From assembly GCA_038211965.1 (NCBI GenBank), contig JBBQVB010000077.1:1-11819 (forward strand): a stretch of 11,819 nucleotides of DNA, in the 5' to 3' direction. Made by a program: the position numbers and the translations under genes. The notes under the pieces were generated by a model. That model was not told where the DNA came from and searched no databases. It saw nothing but the letters and a program-made list of their open reading frames with translations. Of this stretch, positions 1 to 7,173 are shown in pieces. Each line of letters begins with the position of its first letter. Position 1 is the stretch's first letter. Source of the stretch: Glacieibacterium sp038211965. GTDB taxonomy: Bacteria > Pseudomonadota > Alphaproteobacteria > Sphingomonadales > Sphingomonadaceae.

Positions 1-569
1 TCGTCGTCGTAGCTCGTCAGGTCGACGCCGGTCAGCACGACCTCGTTGCAGCCGCCATCGACGAGGCGCGCAATGTCTTCGACCACTTCCCGGGCCGGGG
101 TCGACACCGACGGGCCGCGCGCGCGCGCAATGATGCAGAAGGTGCAGGCGTGGTCGCAGCCGGTCTGGACCGGAACGAAGGCGCGGGTGTGTGATGCGAC
201 CTGAGCGCGCAGATGCGGCAGGTCCGAACTCTCTTCCCCCTCCCCTCCCGGTGCGCCTCCTGGCGAGCCGAGAGAGGGGAGGGAGACATACGAAGCCCGC
301 GCGAACTTCCCGCTCCGCCCCACTACCGCACTCACCTCCGCCATCGCGAATGCGTCGCTCTCGACCTCCGCCGCGCAGCCCGTCACGACGATGCGCGCGC
401 CGGGACGCTCGCGCGCCGCACGGCGCACCGCGGCGCGCGCCTGCCGCACCGCCTCGCCCGTCACCGCGCACGAATTGACGATGACGAGGTCGGGATCGTC
501 GCACAGCTTCGCCAACAGCGCCGATTCGGCGATGTTGAGGCGGCAACCGAAGCTCAGAACCTCTGTCAC
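1..569 (-). CDS. mtaB: MtaB-type tRNA t6A37 methylthiotransferase (radical SAM), N-terminal 189 residues; 3' end beyond left edge
   Basis: MtaB adds a methylthio group to t6A at position 37 of ANN-decoding tRNAs. The visible part holds the N-terminal MTTase domain, with its three cluster-binding cysteines near residues 9 (FGCRLN), 34 (NSCAVT) and 65 (TGCAAE). The start of the radical SAM domain follows, with the CxxxCxxC motif GCDHACTFC at about 137-145. After it come EVVLTGVDLTSY and the window edge. The start is a GTG at 569-567 that shares two bases with the dapF stop (GTGA), so translation is probably coupled. Residues about 93-116, between the two domains, are a Gly/Pro/Ser/Glu-rich stretch encoded by a palindrome and look like an inserted spacer. 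The dapF–mtaB order is common in Alphaproteobacteria, often with ftsY next. The family call is firm; the C-terminal TRAM domain cannot be checked. Confidence 0.93.
   Translation of the reverse strand, partial: MTEVLSFGCRLNIAESALLAKLCDDPDLVIVNSCAVTGEAVRQARAAVRRAARERPGARIVVTGCAAEVESDAFAMAEVSAVVGRSGKFARASYVSLPSLGSPGGAPGGEGEESSDLPHLRAQVASHTRAFVPVQTGCDHACTFCIIARARGPSVSTPAREVVEDIARLVDGGCNEVVLTGVDLTSYDD
238..283. repeat. REP-like palindromic element inserted in-frame in mtaB
   Basis: The arms at 238-247 (CCCTCCCCTC) and 274-283 (GAGGGGAGGG) are perfectly complementary over 10 bp. The interior can pair again at 249-251 with 268-270 and at 254-257 with 262-265, leaving a TCCT tip. The pyrimidine-rich left flank extends to about 229. 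From memory, C-rich/G-rich hairpins of this CTCCCCTCCC type are common between genes in sphingomonad genomes. Here the element lies inside a coding sequence, keeps the frame, and encodes the linker between the MTTase and radical SAM domains. The hairpin is seen directly; its membership of a dispersed family is inferred. Confidence 0.7.
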
Positions 570-1369
570 CGGAATTCGTCCGGATCGACCTGGCCGACGA
601 ACACCGTCACCGCCGGACCGCGCAGCGTGACATGCCCGTCGGCGCGCCATTCGACCTGCACATCGCCGCCGGGCAGGCCGACCGTCACCGACCGCCCGAC
701 CAGTCCGCGCTGCATCGCGACGAGCGCGGCGGCGACCGCCCCCGTGCCGCAGGCGCGCGTCAGCCCCGCGCCGCGCTCCCAGACGCGCAGTTTGAGATGC
801 CCTTCGTCGATCACCTGCGCGACGCCGACGTTGATCCGCTCGGGGAACAGCGCGTCGTGCTCGATCACCGGCCCGAGCACGCCGAGCGGCACCGCGTCGA
901 CATCGGGGACGAAGAACACCAGATGCGGATTGCCGACATTGACCGCGCCGGGGCGCGCCAGCCCGTCCCACGCGAGCGGCAGGTCGAGCGTGTCCATCGC
1001 ATACGCCAGCGGGACCGCGTCCCATTCGAAGCGCGGCCGCCCGAGATCGACCGTTGCGGCTGCTGCTCCGGCTTCGGCGTGGAGCAACCCCCCCGCCGTA
1101 TCGATGACCGGCGACCCGCCGAGCAGCGCCGCGACGCAGCGCGCGCCGTTGCCGCACGCGCTCACTTCGCCGCCATCGGCATTCCAGATCCGCATGAAGG
1201 CGTCGGCACGGTCGCTCGCTTCGAGAACGAACAGCTGGTCGCAGCCGATGCCGGTATGGCGGTCGCTTAAGGCCCGCACCTGGTCGGCGGTCAGCGCGAG
1301 CGGCTGCGCGCGCGCATCGAACACGACGAAGTCGTTCCCCAGCCCGTGCATCTTGGTGAAGGCGCGCAT
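566..1369 (-). CDS. dapF: Diaminopimelate epimerase DapF
   Basis: DapF interconverts LL- and meso-2,6-diaminopimelate in the cytoplasm, the penultimate step to lysine and the source of meso-DAP for peptidoglycan. It is a PLP-independent two-cysteine racemase. Read from the ATG at 1369 the protein has 267 residues, within the usual 265-280. It begins MRAFTKMHGLGNDFVVFD, the classic DapF N-terminus with the substrate-binding Asn. The catalytic cysteines are C72 in SACGNGARC and C207 in RACGTGAVA; NADGGEVS, VGNPH and the E198-R199 pair (WERG) that lines the substrate site are also present. An adjacent in-frame ATG at 1372 and further upstream starts (an ATG at 1444) are possible, but they would add residues with no DapF counterpart. 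No clear Shine-Dalgarno precedes 1369 or 1372. The stop overlaps the mtaB GTG start. It is transcribed divergently from the PEP-CTERM gene at 1516. Confidence 0.95.
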   Translation of the reverse strand: MRAFTKMHGLGNDFVVFDARAQPLALTADQVRALSDRHTGIGCDQLFVLEASDRADAFMRIWNADGGEVSACGNGARCVAALLGGSPVIDTAGGLLHAEAGAAAATVDLGRPRFEWDAVPLAYAMDTLDLPLAWDGLARPGAVNVGNPHLVFFVPDVDAVPLGVLGPVIEHDALFPERINVGVAQVIDEGHLKLRVWERGAGLTRACGTGAVAAALVAMQRGLVGRSVTVGLPGGDVQVEWRADGHVTLRGPAVTVFVGQVDPDEFR

Positions 1370-1515
1370 CATCGCGTCGGCGATGTAGGCGGTGCGCGCG
1401 CGCGTGTCATCCGTCGCACCGATGTCATATCGTTGCAGTAACATCCCGCACCCACTACCGCGTTGGTGTTGTAGCGTTCGCGTCCTGCCCCGACGATCCC
1501 GCAGGGAGACCGCCC

Positions 1516-2556
1516 GTGAAGACCCTGTTCGCCGCGCTCGCACTCGCCGTCGCGACGCCCGCCCTCGCCGGCTACACCTATGTCACCGTCGACGCCCCCG
1601 CACCGGCGACGCTCGGCACCATCGTCACCAGCATCAACGATCTCGGCAAGGCGACGGGCTATTATGTCACCTTCAACCCGAGCGCGCCGCCGGGCGCGTT
1701 CGGCGACTATACGGCATTCACCGTCAACGCCGACGGCAGCGGCTTCACCAGCTTCAGCCGCCCCGGCTATGCCCAGACGGGCGCGGCGGGCATCAACAAT
1801 GCGGGCGACATCAGCGGCGTGTCGTTGACCGCCGCCAATGTCGGCACGGGCTTCATCCGCTCGGGCGTCGACGGCAGCTACCGCGACATCGACCCCAATC
1901 TCGGCGGCATCACCGCCAATTATTCGGAGGCGATCGGCATCAACAACAGTGGCTGGGCGACGGGCTTCTACACCAACGATGCGGCGGCGACGGTCGCCAC
2001 CCTCGAGTTCTACGCGCACGGTTTCATCACCGACGGTACGCACTATTTCACCGTCGATATCGACCCGTCGATCGGCTTCGGCACGCGCGTCATCTCGATC
2101 AACGATGCCGGGATCATCACCGGCACCTATCTCGACAACACCCCCGATCATTTCCGCCACCCGTTCTTCGGCACCGGGCCGGGATCGCTGACCCCGCTGC
2201 CCGCCGATCCGTTCGGCGCGCCGGCAGCGGAACTCGGCAACATCACGCTGAGCGGCAAGGCCACGTATAATTCGCTGTTCCCGACGCCCGCGAGCCCGCT
2301 CGGCTATGTCACGGCGGGATTCATCGTCGATTTCAATGGATCCGGGGTCGAGCCCGTCAATGTGCCCGGCGCATTATTTACCGAGACCTTCGGCATCAAT
2401 GAGCGCGGCGATTTCACCGGTCTCTATCTCGATGGGGCCGGGCTGCACGGTTTCATCGCATCGTTCATTCCCGAACCCGCGACATGGACTTTGCTCCTCG
2501 CGGGCTTCGGCCTGAGCGGCGCGGCGCTGCGGCGGCGAGGGCCACTCGCGGCCTGA
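1516..2556 (+). CDS. Secreted HAF-repeat protein with PEPxxWA-CTERM sorting tail
   Basis: This 346-residue protein has a signal peptide (K2, hydrophobic core, likely cut after ATPALA at residue 18). The C-terminus is the exosortase-sorting tail: PEPATW at 319-324, a hydrophobic helix to about 337, then RRR and a short end. The body holds repeats of the INxxGxxxG kind at 39-50 (SINDLGKATGYY), 92-103, 141-152, 194-205 and 293-304. A decayed copy at about 241-252 (NITLSGKATYN) completes six units with a period near 50 residues. This resembles the 'HAF family' extracellular repeat, probably propeller-like. It is expected to be exported and processed by an exosortase, then linked to or released with surface polysaccharide. 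The start is a GTG at 1516 with AGGGAG at 1503-1508, seven bases upstream. No enzyme motif is visible. Architecture is firm; function is unknown. Confidence 0.88.
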   Translation: MKTLFAALALAVATPALAGYTYVTVDAPAPATLGTIVTSINDLGKATGYYVTFNPSAPPGAFGDYTAFTVNADGSGFTSFSRPGYAQTGAAGINNAGDISGVSLTAANVGTGFIRSGVDGSYRDIDPNLGGITANYSEAIGINNSGWATGFYTNDAAATVATLEFYAHGFITDGTHYFTVDIDPSIGFGTRVISINDAGIITGTYLDNTPDHFRHPFFGTGPGSLTPLPADPFGAPAAELGNITLSGKATYNSLFPTPASPLGYVTAGFIVDFNGSGVEPVNVPGALFTETFGINERGDFTGLYLDGAGLHGFIASFIPEPATWTLLLAGFGLSGAALRRRGPLAA

Positions 2557-2561
2557 CCCCC

Positions 2562-2589
2562 TTCCCGCCGCGCTCGCTGCGCCTATAAC
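2562..2589 (+). promoter_or_regulatory. Possible weak sigma70 promoter for mmsA
   Basis: TATAAC at 2584-2589 differs from TATAAT by one base and stands out in this GC-rich gap. The best partner at a 16-nt spacing is TTCCCG (2562-2567), a poor -35. Transcription would start near 2596, leaving a leader of about 28 nt. This is a guess from sequence only. Confidence 0.25.
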
Positions 2590-2623
2590 GCGCGCTTCCC
2601 AATCGCGGCGCGAGTTCGGCCCC

Positions 2624-4123
2624 ATGCATGACATCGACCATTTCATCGGCGGCGCGAGTGTCGTCGGAACCTCGGGCCGCTTCGGCGACGTCTTCGATCC
2701 CAACACCGGGCGGGTGCAGGCGCGCGTCGAGCTCGCCACCGCCGCCGAGCTCGACGCCGCCGTCGCCAATGCCGCCGCCGCGCAGCCCGGATGGGCGGCG
2801 ACCAATCCGCAGCGCCGCGCGCGCGTGCTGTTCGCGTTCAAGACGCTCGTCGAACGCGACCTCGAGCGGCTTGCCGAGCTGCTGTCGTCGGAACACGGCA
2901 AGGTCGTCGCCGATTCGAAGGGCGATATCCAGCGCGGCCTCGAAGTCATCGAATTCGCCTGCGGCATCCCGCACCTGATCAAGGGCGAATACACGCAAGG
3001 CGCGGGGCCGGGCATCGACATCTACTCGATGCGGCTGCCGCTCGGCGTCGGCGCGGGGATCACGCCGTTCAATTTCCCCGGCATGATCCCGATGTGGATG
3101 TTCGGCGTCGCCATCGCGTGCGGCAACGCCTTCATCCTCAAGCCCAGCGAGCGCGACCCGTCGCTGCCCGTCGAACTGGCGAAGCTGATGATGGAGGCGG
3201 GGCTGCCGGCGGGCATCCTCAATGTCGTCCACGGCGACAAGGTTGCGGTCGACGCGATCCTCGATAATCCCGCGATCAAGGCGGTGAGCTTCGTCGGTTC
3301 GAGCGATATCGCGCACCACGTCTATTCGCGCGGCAGCCTGAACGGCAAGCGCGTCCAGGCGATGGGCGGCGCGAAGAACCACGGCATCGTCATGCCCGAC
3401 GCCGACATGGACCAGGTCGTCGCCGACCTCGCGGGCGCGGCGTTCGGCAGCGCGGGCGAGCGCTGCATGGCACTGCCCGTCGTCGTGCCGGTCGGCACAG
3501 CGACCGCGACGACGCTGCGCGAGAAGCTGCTACCCGCCATCGCGGCGCTCCGGGTGGGTGTCTCGACCGACCGCGACGCGCACTACGGCCCGGTGGTCAA
3601 CGCCGCGCACCGCACGCGCATCGAGGATTATATCGCAATGGGCGTCGACGAGGGGGCCGAGCTCGTCGTCGACGGGCGCGGTTTCGTGCTCCAGGGCCAT
3701 GAGGACGGCTTCTTCATCGGCCCGACGCTGTTCGACCATGTCACCGCCGACATGCGCTCGTACCGCGAGGAAATCTTCGGCCCCGTCCTGCAGATCGTCC
3801 GCGCCGACAGCCTCGCCGAGGCGACTGCGCTGCCGAGCGCGCATCAGTACGGCAACGGCGTCGCGCTCTACACGCGCAGCGGGGCCGCCGCGCGCGAGTT
3901 CGCCGCCAACGTCGAGGTCGGCATGGTCGGCATCAACGTGCCGATTCCGGTGCCCGTCGCCTATCACAGCTTCGGCGGCTGGAAGCGTTCGGGGTTCGGC
4001 GACCACAACCAGCACGGCATGGAGGGCGTGCGCTTCTGGACGCGCGTCAAGACGGTGACGCAGCGCTGGCCGGCGGGCGGCGTGCTGGCGGATTCGAGCT
4101 TCGTCATTCCGACGATGGGGTGA
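2624..4123 (+). CDS. mmsA: CoA-acylating methylmalonate-semialdehyde dehydrogenase
   Basis: This 499-residue member of the aldehyde dehydrogenase superfamily converts (methyl)malonate semialdehyde, NAD+ and CoA into propionyl-CoA or acetyl-CoA plus CO2. It acts in valine, β-alanine and inositol catabolism. It begins MHDIDHFIGG as the family does. The cofactor region carries ITPFNFPGMIPMWMF (146-160) and LKPSERDPS, with FVGSS at 223-227. The active-site motif is FGSAGERCMAL with the nucleophile C281. The usual ALDH general-base glutamate is replaced by Asn in MGGAKNH (N252), the hallmark of the CoA-dependent subgroup. The C-terminal EEIFGPVLQ and GGWKRSGFGD motifs are intact. No strong Shine-Dalgarno precedes the ATG. 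It is followed after 31 nt by a co-oriented reductase gene. The usual valine-operon partners (mmsB, acyl-CoA dehydrogenase, enoyl-CoA hydratase) are absent nearby. Confidence 0.94.
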   Translation: MHDIDHFIGGASVVGTSGRFGDVFDPNTGRVQARVELATAAELDAAVANAAAAQPGWAATNPQRRARVLFAFKTLVERDLERLAELLSSEHGKVVADSKGDIQRGLEVIEFACGIPHLIKGEYTQGAGPGIDIYSMRLPLGVGAGITPFNFPGMIPMWMFGVAIACGNAFILKPSERDPSLPVELAKLMMEAGLPAGILNVVHGDKVAVDAILDNPAIKAVSFVGSSDIAHHVYSRGSLNGKRVQAMGGAKNHGIVMPDADMDQVVADLAGAAFGSAGERCMALPVVVPVGTATATTLREKLLPAIAALRVGVSTDRDAHYGPVVNAAHRTRIEDYIAMGVDEGAELVVDGRGFVLQGHEDGFFIGPTLFDHVTADMRSYREEIFGPVLQIVRADSLAEATALPSAHQYGNGVALYTRSGAAAREFAANVEVGMVGINVPIPVPVAYHSFGGWKRSGFGDHNQHGMEGVRFWTRVKTVTQRWPAGGVLADSSFVIPTMG

Positions 4124-4154
4124 TAGACCGCAGGCAGACTTTGGGGAGACTGAC

Positions 4155-5150
4155 ATGGACTCGCGTGAAATCCGGTTGAAGAGCCGTCCCGTCGGCATGC
4201 CGACCGCCGACAACTTCGAACTCGCGAGCGTCACGCTCGCGGCACCCGGCCCTGGCGAGGTGCAGGTGCGCAACACCTACATGTCGGTCGATCCCTACAT
4301 GCGCGGGCGGATGTACGACCGCGCGTCGTACATCCCGCCGTTCGCGCTCGGCGAGGTGCTGCAGGGCCACGCCGTCGGCGAGGTGGTGGTGTCGAACGAT
4401 CCGGGCTTCGCGCCCGGCGATCTGGTCAGCTCGATGTGGGGCTGGCGCGAGGCGTTCAACATGGGCGCGCGCGGCATCGAGAAGCTGCCGCGCGTCGCGG
4501 GTGTCCCCGAACAGGCCTATCTCGGCGTCCTCGGCATGCCGGGGCTGACGGCGTACGCGGGCCTCCTCGAAATCGGCGCGCCCAAGCCCGGCGACACGGT
4601 GTTCGTCAGCGGCGGTGCGGGCGCGGTCGGCTCGGTGGTCGCGCAGATCGCCAAGGCCAAGGGCTGCACCGTCGTCGCCACGGCGGGCACCGACGAGAAA
4701 TGCGACTGGCTGCGCTCGGTCGGGGTCGATCACGCGATCAACTACAAGCACGGCAACCTGCTCGCGGCGGTGCAGGCCGCCGCGCCGCAGGGCATCGACA
4801 TCTATTTCGACAACGTCGGCGGCGAGCATCTCGAGGTCGCGATCGAGGTCGCACGGCAGGGCGCGCGCTTTGCCGAATGCGGCATGATCTCGGGCTACAA
4901 TGCCACCGAGCCGATGCCGGGGCCGCGCAACATCATGGCGGTGGTCGGCAAGAGCCTCAAGATCCAGGGCTTCATCGTCAGCAACTACAGCCATCTGCGC
5001 CCGCAGTTCATCACCGACATGACCGGCTGGATCGCCAGCGGCGCGGTCAAGTGGGAGGAGACGGTGATGCAGGGCATCGACCAGGCCCCCGCCGCCTTCG
5101 CCGGACTGTTCAGCGGCGGCAACACCGGGAAGATGCTCGTCCGACTGTAA
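4155..5150 (+). CDS. NADP-dependent oxidoreductase, MDR superfamily, CurA/prostaglandin-reductase-like
   Basis: This is a zinc-free medium-chain reductase of 331 residues, the normal length for the leukotriene B4 12-hydroxydehydrogenase/CurA group, which reduces activated C=C bonds (enones, enals) with NADPH. The N-terminal half has the group's NTYMSVDPYMRGRM motif (40-53) and GEVLQGHAVGEVV. The Rossmann fold has VFVSGGAGAVGSVVAQIAKA (149-168) and, later, IDIYFDNVGGEHLE and ECGMISGYN. The end is the typical GKMLVRL. There is a good Shine-Dalgarno (GGGGAG, 4143-4148) six bases before the ATG. The 31-nt gap after mmsA, with no terminator, suggests co-transcription. The true substrate cannot be read from sequence; it does not look like the AcuI acrylyl-CoA reductase branch. 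Confidence 0.9.
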   Translation: MDSREIRLKSRPVGMPTADNFELASVTLAAPGPGEVQVRNTYMSVDPYMRGRMYDRASYIPPFALGEVLQGHAVGEVVVSNDPGFAPGDLVSSMWGWREAFNMGARGIEKLPRVAGVPEQAYLGVLGMPGLTAYAGLLEIGAPKPGDTVFVSGGAGAVGSVVAQIAKAKGCTVVATAGTDEKCDWLRSVGVDHAINYKHGNLLAAVQAAAPQGIDIYFDNVGGEHLEVAIEVARQGARFAECGMISGYNATEPMPGPRNIMAVVGKSLKIQGFIVSNYSHLRPQFITDMTGWIASGAVKWEETVMQGIDQAPAAFAGLFSGGNTGKMLVRL

Positions 5151-5170
5151 AGCGGCAGGCGCATCGGCGG

Positions 5171-5200
5171 TTCATAGCTGTTACTGTCCCGCGATATCAT
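5171..5200 (+). promoter_or_regulatory. Possible promoter of the FG-GAP PEP-CTERM gene
   Basis: TATCAT at 5195-5200 matches five of six -10 bases, with TTCATA at 5171-5176 (four of six -35 bases) 18 nt upstream. The predicted start near 5207 would fall on the Shine-Dalgarno GGGAG (5207-5211), giving an unusually short leader. The call is therefore weak. Confidence 0.3.
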
Positions 5201-5217
5201 CGAGTCGGGAGCGGACT

Positions 5218-6345
5218 ATGATCTCCGGAAATCGCATTTCCGCTCTCGCCCTCGCCGTCGCGCTGGCATCCGCCCCGGCATTCGGCAAATCGATCGTCGT
5301 CAACGCGCCCGCGCACCGGACGGCACCGACGATGATGTCCGATGGCCGCGGAACGCCGCCGGTCGCGTCGTTCTTCCCCTTCGGATCGCGTTTCGACGGG
5401 GGCATACGGATTTCGGCGGGCGACTGGAACCACGACGGCTACGACGACATCGTCGTCGCGGCGGGTCCGGGCGGCGGCCCGAACGTCAAGGTGTTCAGCG
5501 GCGACGCGGCGACGATCGACAAGGATACCGGCGCCCCGGGCGAACTCGCCAGCTTTTTCGCCTACGATCCACGGTTCGATGGCGGCGTGTTCGTCGCGAC
5601 GGGCGATTTCGATGGCGACGGCCACGCCGACATCATCACCGGTGCCGGGGCGGGCGGCGGGCCGCACGTCAAGGTCTTCGACGGCGCGACCGGCGCCGAG
5701 GTCCGCAGCTTCTTCGCCTTCGACGCGAACTTTGGCGGCGGCGTCGCGGTGGCGGGCGGCGACTGGAACCACGACGGTTTCGACGACATCATCGTCGGGG
5801 CGGGGCCGGGCGGCGGGCCGCAAGTCAAAGTCTTCGACGGCAAGACGCTGGATACGCTCGCCAACTTCTTTGCCTTCGCCCCCGCTTTCGGTGGCGGCGT
5901 CAGCGTCGCGACCGGCCGGTTCGACGGCAGCGACGCGTTGTTCGTCGGGGCGGGCGCGGGCGGCGGGCCGCACGTCAAGGTCTTCGCCCTCGGCTCGGGC
6001 GACCTCCTCGCCAGCTTCTTCGCCTTCGACGCGAGGTTCGACAGCGGCGTGACGCTGGGCACCGGCGACTTCGAGGGCCATGACAGCCTGTTCGTCGGTC
6101 AGGCGAACGACGGCGGCACGGTGCACATCTACGATGTCTCGGCGGGTCGCGTCGGGCAGCTCGGCTCGGTCCTCGATGTTTTCCTGCCCTATGGCGACGG
6201 CTTCACCGGCGGCGTGCAGGCGCTCGGCCTGTCCGCCTCCCCGCCGGTCGCCGGGGTTCCCGAGCCTGCCGTGTGGCTCCAGCTGATCGCCGGGTTCGGG
6301 ATCGGCGGTACCGCACTGCGCCTGCGCCGCGCGCGCGCCGCCTGA
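5218..6345 (+). CDS. Secreted FG-GAP/VCBS-like repeat protein with PEP-CTERM tail
   Basis: This 375-residue protein starts with a signal peptide (hydrophobic 7-20, likely cut near residue 23) and ends with a sorting tail: PEPAVW at 348-353, a hydrophobic helix to about 364, then Arg-rich residues. The body is a chain of units that begin with a 'SFFAF' strand at about 51, 112, 164, 216 and 266, and a weaker one at 321. The period is about 50-60 residues and fits propeller blades. The first three full units carry calcium-site loops of the DxDxDG type: GDWNHDGYDD (69-77), GDFDGDGHAD (129-138) and GDWNHDGFDD (181-190). The next two (GRFDGSDALF, GDFEGHDSLF) have lost part of the acidic pattern. 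Each unit also has a GGGPxVKVF segment. The start is ATG with GGGAG six bases upstream. It is likely an exosortase-processed surface protein. No catalytic motif is seen. Confidence 0.88.
   Translation: MISGNRISALALAVALASAPAFGKSIVVNAPAHRTAPTMMSDGRGTPPVASFFPFGSRFDGGIRISAGDWNHDGYDDIVVAAGPGGGPNVKVFSGDAATIDKDTGAPGELASFFAYDPRFDGGVFVATGDFDGDGHADIITGAGAGGGPHVKVFDGATGAEVRSFFAFDANFGGGVAVAGGDWNHDGFDDIIVGAGPGGGPQVKVFDGKTLDTLANFFAFAPAFGGGVSVATGRFDGSDALFVGAGAGGGPHVKVFALGSGDLLASFFAFDARFDSGVTLGTGDFEGHDSLFVGQANDGGTVHIYDVSAGRVGQLGSVLDVFLPYGDGFTGGVQALGLSASPPVAGVPEPAVWLQLIAGFGIGGTALRLRRARAA
5650..5985 (+). repeat. Near-identical intragenic DNA repeats in the FG-GAP gene
   Basis: The 30 bases at 5650-5679 and 5956-5985, both encoding AGGGPHVKVF, are identical. 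A related copy at about 5794-5832 encodes GAGPGGGPQVKVF with a few changes. Such identity at the DNA level points to recent duplication or gene conversion between blades, and could allow slipped recombination to change the repeat number. Confidence 0.75.
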
Positions 6346-6378
6346 CGAGAATCGCCTGAGGCGTATCGCCTGAAGGGA

Positions 6379-6408
6379 CGCCGCCGCGCCGGGACAGGCG
6401 CGGCGGCG
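6379..6408. terminator. GC-rich hairpin between convergent genes, probable bidirectional terminator
   Basis: A perfect 12-bp stem, 6379-6390 with 6397-6408, encloses the 6-nt loop GGGACA. It lies in the 82-nt gap between the stops of two convergent genes (6345 plus, 6428 minus). No T-run follows on either strand, so it is not a textbook intrinsic terminator, but position and stability fit that role. Just upstream, ATCGCCTGA occurs twice (6351-6359, 6365-6373). Confidence 0.6.
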
Positions 6409-6427
6409 CGGGTACGGTCCCGTAGGA

Positions 6428-7147
6428 TCAGTCCGGAACGCGCACCCTTCGGCGCTGGCGGCGTCCCACCACGCCCGCCACGCCGAAACCGGCAATCATC
6501 AGTGTCCACGTCGCGGGCTCGGGAACGCCCGACGGCTCGGCGACATCGCCGGGCAGGATGACGCTGTCGTAGATGCGGATCGCGTCGATATCGCCCCGGA
6601 AGAACTCGGCGTAGGGCGCGAACTGCTGGCCGAAGCGCGTGAAGCTGCCGCCAGCCGCGCTCGCCGCTGCGCCCGCATTGCTGAACACCAGCCCGCCGTC
6701 GATGTAGAATTTGATGCCGCCCGCACCGCTGGTCAGCAGCAGGTCGCGCGTGCCGCTCTGGTAGGCGACGCCGGTGCTGGTGAAGGCGTCGGTCAGGCGA
6801 ATTCCGCCGCCGGGTGCGGTCCCGATATAGAAGCCGCCGCCCGAAAACGCCTGGCTGACGATCTCGGTATGATTGCCGGGATCGGGCTGGCCATCGACGC
6901 GGATGAACACCGAGAACGCCGCGCCGCCGGTCGGAACGAGGTACGCGCCGAACCCGACGCTGTCGTCGATGCCGTCGAGATGGAGCATCCCGCCGCTGAC
7001 CGTCGCGCCGCCATTGAGCGTGCCGTTCTCGGTGCCGACGCTGTCGGTCACCGCGCTCCCCGAAAACTCGTAGGCGTGGGTCAGCGTGGCGGCGGCCGGC
7101 GCGGCGGCTGCGAGCAGCACAGCGGTAAAAATCGTGTCAAACTTCAT
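6428..7147 (-). CDS. Secreted LamG-like (concanavalin A-fold) protein with PEPxxWA-CTERM tail
   Basis: This 239-residue protein has a signal peptide (K2, hydrophobic run to the AAA at 18-20) and a C-terminal PEPATW (209-214), hydrophobic helix and RRQRRR tail. The middle matches the LamG/LamGL jelly-roll pattern: HAYEFSG, then LHLDGIDDSVGFG (56-67), FSVFIRVDG, IKFYIDGGLV (145-154) and the closing FRGDIDAIRIYDSVI (183-197). LamG-like domains usually bind glycans or extracellular proteins; the ligand here is unknown. The ATG at 7147 is preceded by AAAGGGG nine bases upstream and gives a proper signal peptide. The frame stays open far upstream, but that extension is only a shadow of the preceding gene. 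It follows that gene by 26 nt on the same strand, so they are probably co-transcribed. Confidence 0.87.
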   Translation of the reverse strand: MKFDTIFTAVLLAAAAPAAATLTHAYEFSGSAVTDSVGTENGTLNGGATVSGGMLHLDGIDDSVGFGAYLVPTGGAAFSVFIRVDGQPDPGNHTEIVSQAFSGGGFYIGTAPGGGIRLTDAFTSTGVAYQSGTRDLLLTSGAGGIKFYIDGGLVFSNAGAAASAAGGSFTRFGQQFAPYAEFFRGDIDAIRIYDSVILPGDVAEPSGVPEPATWTLMIAGFGVAGVVGRRQRRRVRVPD

Positions 7148-7173
7148 GGTCAAGGACCCCTTTACGGTTTCGA

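Noticed and set aside
213..1388. A 391-codon plus frame across mtaB and dapF
   Set aside because: Low-complexity Arg/Ser/Pro/Ala product; both minus-strand genes are certain from catalytic motifs.
1373..1515. Divergent promoters between dapF and the HAF-repeat gene
   Set aside because: Fragments such as TTGCAG and TATGAC occur but no -35/-10 pair with acceptable spacing and match was found.
1370..1543. A longer DapF starting further upstream
   Set aside because: The extra 58 residues have no DapF counterpart. MRAFTKMHGLGNDF is the family N-terminus.
6351..6373. The ATCGCCTGA direct repeat as a possible attachment or insertion scar
   Set aside because: Only 9 bp, beside a hairpin, with no mobile gene nearby; chance in GC-rich DNA is likely.
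5197..6495. A 432-codon minus frame opposite the FG-GAP gene
   Set aside because: A mirror of the repeats, with no domains; the plus frame has signal peptide, calcium loops and sorting tail.
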